From Welwitschia mirabilis (lineage: Eukaryota > Gnetophyta > Gnetopsida > Welwitschiales): a stretch of 39,380 bases of DNA. Under the pieces are notes generated by a model. It was not told the DNA's origin, ran no database searches, and saw only the letters and a list, made by a program, of their open reading frames with translations. Shown in pieces: positions 33,350 to 39,380 of the stretch. Each line of letters starts with the position of its first letter. Position 1 is the stretch's first letter. Made by a program: the position numbers and the translations under genes. Location of the stretch: positions 47,478,162-47,517,541 of the forward strand of contig JBOZIK010000001.1 of the NCBI GenBank assembly GCA_051453625.1. The letters run 5' to 3'.

Positions 33350-34850
33350 TGTATTAACATATAAAATTGACATTTAGACCAATTATATTTGTCAACTTAG
33401 CATAAGAAAAGACATTAAAATAGCCATTTTATCATAAAATTACAATTTTAACCATTTTATACATTATTTATAAAATTATGAAGTTTCCCATGACAATTTT
33501 AGATTAATTACTACCTTCTAAAAGACATGCTGAAAACTGAAGACAACCCAATAAAAAATTTTGGTTCCATCATTTAGATCACTAGTGCATTAATTTTTTG
33601 AAGTAGAATTAATCCAAATCTATGTTCTAAAATTTTTATAGAAAATGCATCACATTGCACTTGTGGGATCAGTCATAAATTAAATTAGAAATAATCATCA
33701 ACCTTGGTGACATGTGATAGAGATGCAAAGTGACATGTAGTAGTGACATGTGGTAATGACAAGTGTGATAACATGGAGGACATATGGCAATTGCATCTAG
33801 TGGTAATAGCATCATCATCTATAGGTCATATCATCATCAATTTTCATAAGAAAACAAAGAATTTGACCTTAAAGCTACATGATGAAATTTGTAACCTCTC
33901 TTAATGTAATCACCCAAACGTGTAACCCCATTTTTTTGTAATCATCATCAATCACTATAAGCCAAAGGTTCCTAAGACTTCCATCAGCTATAAAAGGGAA
34001 ATGAAGCCTCATTTGTAAACATCTTTGGTAAGGAAAACATAGTGGAAATAGTTGGATCATTAGGCTAATATGGATTTCTAAGCACTTTTCTTGGGAGTAG
34101 ACTTGTTTTAAGGCTATTTCGCAAAGTCTATTTTAGCTTTATTTTCTTCCTTTGATTAAATGTGTTTCCTAATTTAATATAAGAATAAGTTGTTCATTCT
34201 TTGATTTCTAGTGCATGTTAACATAATATTTTAATCCTTAGGTGAGACTATTTTTTATTTAAATATAAGAGTAGTCATTCATTATCCAATTTCTAGTGCA
34301 TGTTAAAATGATACCTTTAATTCTTAGATAAGACTACATTATCATGTTCTATCACTATCTAGTGAATTCTCTAAAGTTAAGTTATTGGTTATAGTCATTA
34401 TCATGTTATAGATCTTAAGTAGAATTTTCTTTACTAGCTTTATCTATGAAGGGCTATAAGAGACCAAAGTGACTATTGAATTCATCAAAAATCATGTGGT
34501 AAATAAGATTATGTCACCATGCTTAAGCCATCATGACTTGATAATTTTAAGTTAAGTTTCAATAATTCCATGATATTATTAGAGTGAAGATGTATTATTA
34601 GACAAGTTAAGCTAGACTTTTGGAGCTCGTTCATTTTCTTATATTAGTAATTAAAGTTTAACAAAAATTTTAAACTCTTGATTTTTCATTTTAATTTTAT
34701 TTTAGAATTATTAATATTATGCTACTTTTATTAAGTTTACTTTAATTATTCATGTGGAAGAACGATATTAGGTACTCATCTAGGTTTTATTGATATTTTC
34801 ATTTACTATAATGAATAACATAATTTGACTGCAAATAGTTAGTAGGAAAT
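33350..34850 (+). repeat. 3' LTR of element A (T2), full length
   Basis: Starts TGTATTAACAT at 33350 after a purine tract. The U3 holds three 'GTGACATGTG'-like motifs (33707-33752). TATAAAAGG is at 33989-33997. Two diverged copies of a unit of about 86 bp lie at 34175-34251 and 34261-34338. The end is set between 34833 (CA of 'ctgca') and 34850, where similarity to the 5' LTR fades. The minus-strand open frame 33875-34060 lies across the promoter and is not a gene. Confidence 0.83.
33989..33997 (+). promoter_or_regulatory. TATA box of the element A 3' LTR
   Basis: TATAAAAGG, in the same context as TATAAAAGG of the B 3' LTR (20077-20069, minus) and GATAAAAGG in the nested LTR (31820). All are followed by a 'cctcatt.gtaaacat'-type stretch. 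It is the likely core promoter of the T family. Confidence 0.65.
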
Positions 34851-34944
34851 CAATAAAGATTTATTCATTCTCCAGCTATCTAAGAAAACTTTGCATATTG
34901 AATCCATGATGCTAGAGGGACAGGAAAAAGAATAGATCAAAGCT
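34851..34944. other. Short spacer between elements A and E
   Basis: About 90 bases with no recognisable feature; it may be host flank. The five bases before the E LTR are 'aagct' (34940-34944). The matching copy would lie beyond the lost 3' end of E. Confidence 0.5.
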
Positions 34945-35731
34945 TGTTGAAGTTTGGGTAAGTTAGCTTAAGATGACTTACATGTTAAAAATGTTTACAT
35001 TAAATATGTCTATTAATATTAAAGACATCAATGAGAAGTATATATATGAGGTTGAATATGTCTATTCCAAAAAATAACATGAAACAAAAATAGCCATTAG
35101 ACATCTAAAACTAGCCATTTATAGTCATTGGATAATGTTCAAACTACTTTAGATGGTCATCTTCTTGGAGAAATGAACTATATATTTTGGAAGTATAAAA
35201 GGCATAAAGAAAGAAATTTTAGAAGGATTTTGAAAAAATCATTTTTGAAAATATATAGGCTGAAATAACTTGAACTTGATGAAAGGCACACACACAGTAA
35301 AGAAACAACACTTAACACATTTTCTTAGCCTTATTATTTTCTAATTCTTTTTTGACAATTCTCTACTAATCTATTAGAATTGTGAATTATTGTTTTTTAT
35401 CCAAAATTATTTTTTTATCATTTCTTCTTTTTAAAGTTCCTTTCTTGAGGATTTCAAAGTGTAATACAACCTTTGTAGGGGTGTGCTACTTGTGATTGGT
35501 TAAAGTGGTTAAGATCACTATTAGACTTATTTGTCTATGATATTTTAGGAAAATAGAGTATTACCTTAAGAGGAGTATCTCAATTGGTTGTAAGGTTGGT
35601 AATGATTCTAAGACATTATTTTTATAGGTTAAGGATATTAAAAGGTGTGAAGGCAAGCTGCTCATCCTTGGTGTGGACATACCCAAGTTTGAAAACCATG
35701 TAAATTAATAAGATTTTTATTTGAAATTTCA
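34945..35731 (+). repeat. 5' LTR of element E (copia)
   Basis: Starts TGTTGAAGTTTGG and ends 'gaaatttca' at 35731, giving TG...CA ends and 787 bp. TATAAAAGG is at 35194-35202, about 250 bp in. It has no second copy in the window, so its limits rest on the TG/CA ends, the promoter and the gag downstream. A weaker relative of its head occurs at 17964. Confidence 0.65.
35194..35202 (+). promoter_or_regulatory. TATA box of the element E LTR
   Basis: TATAAAAGG preceded by 'ttttggaag'. The distance to the LTR end (about 530 bp) is reasonable for R plus U5. Confidence 0.5.
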
Positions 35732-35741
35732 NNNNNNNNNN
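35732..35741. other. 10-base assembly gap just after the element E LTR
   Basis: Ten Ns immediately follow the CA end of the LTR, exactly where the primer-binding site (tRNA-iMet type in most copia elements) would be. Confidence 0.95.
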
Positions 35742-36860
35742 TCATTGGTTAGTTGCTTAAGTTTTATTTGATTAGACTCATTTACTCCTTCCCTTTGAGT
35801 TCTACAATCCTTAATTTATATCAAAGTAGGTAACTCTAAAAAATAATTAACATTCTTAAGTGAACTATAAAAGGAATGCCATCTATCAGACCTATTCTAT
35901 GTAATGGATTAAACTCTGCTAATTAGAAGATGAAGATGTAGATGTAATTATAGTCTTTGAGTTTTAGGTCTTGTAAAGCATTGAATATGATTATACAGAA
36001 CTGACAAAAACTTTTATAAGTATCATAGGAAACACTCTCTCATAGATTAAGCCTAAAAGTAAATGGAATGACTAGGACAAGCCAACTTTTATGTATGACT
36101 CAAGGTCAAAGAATTATCTTTCCTTATCTCTCACTGTAAAAGAGTTTAATAGGATAGCATAATGCAAAATAGCTAAAGAATTATGGAATGTCATGGAAGA
36201 TGCATATGAAGGAACCTTAATTATCAAGCAATTAGAACTCTTGGTTTGAAAAAATCAATTCAAAAATTTGAAGATGAATGATGGAGAAAGGGTACATAAA
36301 CACTTAACAAGAGTCAATAACATTATGAATGCTATTTGTGATATTTGTAAAAATATTTTAAAGACTAAGGTAATTTAAAAAGTAGATAGATCCTTGACTG
36401 TAAATATAAGTAAAATATAATCACTATAGAATGATTAAGAGATCTTAAGATTATAAAGTTTGAAGAACCACAAAGCGCAATAATATCTTATGAAATAAAC
36501 CTCATTCAAAATAGTGCTGTAAAAGAAAACTTCATTACTCTTAAAGGAAGTAAAAGCTCAAGATAAAATTCTCAATAAAATATAAAAGAAGCCTTAAATG
36601 TAGGTGATTTAATTGTTAATGTAGATGAATAACTTACTCTTATTACAAGGCATGTTAAGAGACTCATTCTATAAAGAAATGATAGAAAGGAAAACTATAT
36701 AAGGTCTTCAAGTTTTCAAGTAAAATGTAAATCCAAAGGTAAGATTTATTATATTTCTAATTCTTCTTTTAAGAATGATATTCCTAGATTAGGATGTTGG
36801 GTTTATGGAGGATGAGGACATCTATCCTTAGAATGTCTTACCCCTAACCATTTATAAGAA
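35742..36860 (+). pseudogene. Element E: copia gag remnant with zinc knuckle
   Basis: From about 36130: LSLTVKEFNRIA, stop, CKIAKELWNVMEDAYEGT, then FKNLKMNDGERVHKHLTRVNNIMNAICD. This matches copia gag (UBN2-type) with 'aKeiWd.L...yeGt', 'y..fkM.e.Esv.e...Rf..I...l'. The knuckle at 36795-36836 reads C-W-V-Y-G-G-stop-G-H-L-S-L-E-C, that is C-x2-Y-x4-H-x4-C, with the second Cys codon TAT for TGT and one TGA. The region before 35950 has no clear gag start. Confidence 0.75.
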
Positions 36861-37420
36861 AAAGGACAAAAAAAAAAGGAAAAAATGAAAAAGGAAGAGA
36901 AAATATTTCTTTATAGGTTGGGATAAAGATGAAAGTGACTATTCATATGATTGTCAGTATAAGTTTGGTAGAAAATACTATGCTAATAATGCCAAGAGTC
37001 CAAAGAGAATGGTAAAACATTTTGTGTAGAAAAAACTAAAGAAGGTGTAGATTCTTAAAGCAAGGCTAGCTCTCTGAACACAAATTCATTTGCAAGCTGT
37101 AAAGAGACATGTTTGATATATTGACAGGAGATCTTCTAGATATATGATAGGTGATAAATCAAATTTTACTTAGTTGAGAAAGATAAGGATGTGGTTACTT
37201 TTATTGACAACACAAAGAAACTAATCAAAGGTATTAAAACCATTAGAGAAGGTAATCCATGAAAGGTAAAATATGTATCTTATGTTAAATGTTTACAATA
37301 CAATTTCCTTGTTGTTAGCTAATTACATGATATAAATTTCTTTATTACTTTTACCAAAAATGATTATGTCATAAAAGAGTGTTCTTCAAATATGATTCTA
37401 TTAGCTAGTCTTAGAAAATA
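36861..37420 (+). pseudogene. Element E: copia protease remnant
   Basis: At 37114-37158 the frame reads stop-YIDRRSSRYMIGDKSNF, where copia proteases have 'WylDSGCSrHMtGd.s.f'. The catalytic Asp is kept (37123-37125), but Ser-Gly next to it are Arg-Arg, and His and Thr are Tyr and Ile. EKDKDVVTFIDNTKKLIKG follows, fitting the 'g.V.fgd..k..i.G' strand pair. Confidence 0.7.
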
Positions 37421-37680
37421 AAATGTGTATGTTATTATCTTACAAGATATTTCTAACAAAGGTACCAAGTGTCTATTAAGTACTATAGGTAATATAAGAA
37501 TGTGATACCAAAAGCTTATATACATTAATAAGAACCTATTAAAGACTTTGTCCTCAAAGGATATGGTAAGAGAACTTTCTAAATTACAAAACTTTGATGA
37601 TTAGGTATTTGAACCTTATTAAAAGTAAAAGCAAAAAAGGGTAAGGCTTGATGGAAGTACCTCTATCTCTATTGAACATC
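37421..37680 (+). pseudogene. Element E: GAG-pre-integrase (zinc-binding) remnant
   Basis: At about 37445-37600: GTKCLLSTIGNIRM, then stop-YQKLIYINKNLLKTLSSKDMVREL. This fits 'lWHrRLGHin...l..L...d.v.gl'. The first zinc His is Tyr (TAC) and the Trp is TGA. The later Cys pair of the domain is not readable. Confidence 0.65.
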
Positions 37681-38455
37681 CTTTAGATCTTCTAGGTCTT
37701 AACATTTTTTATCCTTCTCCTACTAAAAACCTTTAGTAAAAAAAGATATTATTTAACTATAGTTGATGATTATTCTCATTTTACATGGGTGTCCTTCATT
37801 ACACATAAGGTTGAGGCTTTTAACATTTTGTCTAAGTTGTATATCAGATATCAGAATTAAAAGGAATATAAGATCAAAATAATAAGAAGTGATAATGGTA
37901 TAAAGTACAAGAATGAAAAGTTCAAGGACTATCATGAGTGTTTTGGCATTCATTAGCAATTCTTAGCTCCAATAGTACCACAATAAAATGGAGTGGTTAA
38001 AAGGAAAAATTAGATACTAAATGAGATGGCTAAGACAATGATACATAAGCAATAGTTTTCTTATCATTTTTAAGAAAAACCTATTAATACCACTTGCTAT
38101 CTTTCGAATAGAGTTCTAGTAAGATGCTTTATTTCTATAATTCCATATGAGCTTTGGTCTAGTAAGAAACCTATAATAAATTATTTTCATGTACTTAGTT
38201 TTAAATGTTTTATTTTAAATTAAAAATATTAGATTACAACATTTGATTTTAAGATTGATAAAGGTTTTTTTTTCTAGGTTATTTAATAGTTAACAAATCC
38301 TATTAAGTGTGTAATAAGAGAATACAAGTGGTAGATGAAACTAAAAATGTCAAGATTAATGATGTTAACTCAACATCTATTTGTATACAAGATAAGTAGA
38401 TATCCATACTATTGATAACCTATTATTATTGATTAATTTAATGAGTTTTTATAGT
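37681..38455 (+). pseudogene. Element E: copia integrase core remnant and truncated downstream pol
   Basis: LDLLGLNIFYPSPTKNL stands for the 'LeLlH.DlfGP' motif; the first catalytic Asp is Asn (AAC, 37701-37703). Then YYLTIVDDYSHFTWVSFITHKVEAF and KIKIIRSDNGIKYKNEKF, where the second Asp is kept (37891-37893). The third motif, QQNGVVERKN in the family, reads Q-stop-N-G-V-V-K-R-K-N with Lys (AAA, 37999-38001) for the catalytic Glu. Then PYELWSSKKPIINYFHVLSFKCFI, and near 38310 VCNKRIQVVDETKNVKIND, which is the stretch after the integrase. It ends before RT. Confidence 0.83.
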
Positions 38456-38485
38456 TAGTCAATTGTGCAGAGATTTTCGAGCACC

Positions 38486-39110
38486 GGGTGACCGACTCTT
38501 AAGACTGGGTAACTGACCTATTAAAGAACTGTGATACTGCTTCAGAATCAGGCGATCATACATAAAACATTAGATGACTGAACTGATGTAGATTAAGAAA
38601 ATAACCGATTGCAGAACGGGCAACCAAGTGCATCATATCAGGTGACCGATATAATACATCAGAAAGAAGACTAGTTTAATAACGAGTGACCAAAAAATCA
38701 TATTCGAGTGACCAAGTTTGAGCCTTTGTATAAGAACTAGGAAAAACATGGATGACCATTAAATGAACACGGGCGACCACATTGCAATTTGTGAAATTTA
38801 GTCTAATGACAGAATGGGCAACTGACTAATTTCAGATGGGCGACTGCATGGCAATTAGTAAAGCAGTCTGCTGAATGCAAGGGCAACTGAAGGATGTAAT
38901 TGCATTTTGCCTAGAATCTACCCTCACAAGGTCGACTAAGTAATAAATATCAAGGCGATAGAGTAAAGGTCAACTACATATAAACATAAAGGGGATCGAA
39001 GATGCATCTATTCTATACTGAGAAATCTGCGATAAACAAGGGTAACCAAGGATTAGGAATAAGGACGACCACAGGTTCAAGTGACTAAGTACAATATCAA
39101 GGTCAACTGT
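38486..39110 (+). repeat. Phased array of GGGYGACC(G/A)A motifs, repeat unit about 66 bp
   Basis: About 22 degenerate copies, with starts at 38486, 38507, 38550, 38572, 38599, 38618, 38640, 38684, 38706, 38750, 38771, 38816, 38838, 38881, 38930, 38953, 38968, 39027, 39040, 39063, 39079 and 39101. Up to 38881 the spacing alternates between about 22 and about 44, giving a unit of 64-68 bp with a motif doublet. Several copies are preceded by 'cagaa'. The rest of each unit is poorly conserved. Confidence 0.75.
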
Positions 39111-39228
39111 ATGAAGTAAAAATGTAATCGTTATGTTTTTAACAGTTTATTAAAAAGGGTGCAATGGTTTATCAAAAGCGCAAGGGTTCATTTCATCCTC
39201 ATCAAACAGTTACCTTGTGCATCTTTAG

Positions 39229-39236
39229 TATTTAAG
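39229..39236 (+). promoter_or_regulatory. TATA-like box downstream of the motif array
   Basis: TATTTAAG followed by 'ctctcttctaatc' lies about 120 bp after the last array motif. It is a plausible LTR core promoter, with the array upstream in the enhancer position. Confidence 0.45.
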
Positions 39237-39380
39237 CTCTCTTCTAATCAAAAGAAATGCATGATTTTCTTATAAGATCAGAGATTGAAAAAGAAGAACT
39301 GTAATACTCTTTTAGCATTATATCTGAGCTAATGTCAAGTTCAAATTTCTGATTGAATCTATCATTGCACCTAATTAGAA

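Larger units (their letters stand above)
26347..34850 (+). mobile_element. Element A: non-autonomous T-family LTR retrotransposon (T2) with an internal T1 LTR
   Basis: LTRs 26347-27548 and 33350-34850 share T2-specific features, including an internal 86-88 bp duplication. The interior shares leader, gag-like and noncoding blocks with element B in the opposite orientation. The 5' LTR lacks about 300 bp of its head, where it abuts the B LTR. A T1 LTR (31201-32572) lies inside. No pol domains are seen in about 4.4 kb of readable interior. The simplest reading is a T2 element later hit by a T1 element that collapsed to a solo LTR. Alternatively 31201-32572 is the true 3' LTR of a mosaic element. 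Confidence 0.72.
34945..38455 (+). mobile_element. Element E: Ty1/copia retrotransposon, 3'-truncated
   Basis: In order: a 5' LTR (34945-35731), a 10-N gap at the primer site, gag with zinc knuckle, protease, GAG-pre-integrase, integrase and the first residues after the integrase. Integrase before RT is the copia order. The reading stops at about 38455, where a GC-richer sequence begins. RT, RNase H and the 3' LTR are absent from the window. Confidence 0.82.
38464..39380 (+). repeat. Putative LTR (F), cut by the window end; GC-richer than all the rest
   Basis: Composition changes sharply near 38460: CpG and GC become common after many kilobases of AT-rich DNA, and element E stops. A possible LTR start TGTGCAGAG lies at 38464. 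The body carries a motif array (38486-39110) and then a TATA-like TATTTAAG at 39229. There is no coding frame. The layout (motif-rich U3, TATA box, short GA-rich R) suggests the 5' portion of an LTR, but no partner copy is present, so this stays an inference. Confidence 0.5.

Noticed and set aside
33875-34060. Minus-strand frame of 61 codons
   Set aside because: Antisense over the promoter of the A 3' LTR; not preserved in the 5' LTR.
37753-37959. Minus-strand frame of 68 codons
   Set aside because: A shadow of the E integrase core on the plus strand.
38464-39110. Motif array considered as a CRISPR-like or satellite array
   Set aside because: Spacers and repeats are both degenerate, the repeat core is only 8-10 bases, and the setting is a plant LTR with a TATA-like box; no neighbouring cas-like gene.

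Overview
The window looks like an AT-rich, CpG-poor intergenic stretch of a seed-plant nuclear genome, packed with old, nested LTR retrotransposons. The Athila/Tat, chromovirus-like Ty3/gypsy and Ty1/copia protein remnants, plant-type primer-binding sites and LTR promoters support this. A large genome such as a conifer's is plausible but not shown. I see no intact host gene, no tRNA or rRNA gene and no CRISPR. Every coding stretch I recognise is a decayed retrotransposon protein broken by stops and frameshifts. Long runs of N are assembly gaps.

Layout, left to right. (1) 1-700: 3' part of an LTR of a family I call T. (2) 840-1299 and 12377-15370: element D, a chromovirus-like Ty3/gypsy pseudo-element (gag, zinc knuckle, protease, RT, RNase H, integrase). 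It is split in gag by (3) element C, 1300-12376, a complete Athila-like Ty3/gypsy element with two LTRs of about 1.25 kb, a tRNA-Asp type primer site, gag, protease, RT, RNase H and integrase remnants, a (GA)n microsatellite and a polypurine tract. (4) 15371-18170: no gene; one large gap and a possible copia LTR head. (5) 18171-19367: the head of a T LTR joined to an imperfect palindrome made of two opposed copies of a C-like LTR. (6) 19368-26346: element B (minus strand), a T-family element with LTRs of about 1.3 kb and an interior holding only a gag-like pseudogene and noncoding DNA. (7) 26347-34850: element A (plus strand), a second T-family element with the same gag-like interior, which contains a further T LTR at 31201-32572. 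(8) 34945-38455: element E, a 3'-truncated Ty1/copia element (LTR, gag, zinc knuckle, protease, integrase). (9) 38464-39380: GC-richer LTR-like DNA (F), with a phased array of GGGYGACC motifs upstream of a TATA-like box; it runs off the window.

Elements A and B have no recognisable pol, share LTR and internal sequence, and keep a remnant of the tRNA-Asp type primer site used by Athila-like elements such as C. They therefore look like gag-only, non-autonomous elements that would have depended on an Athila/Tat-type partner. Much of the decay is C-to-T and G-to-A change, as expected from deamination of methylated cytosine. In all three recognisable integrases the catalytic Glu codon now reads AAA (Lys), and in all three zinc knuckles the second Cys reads TAT (Tyr).
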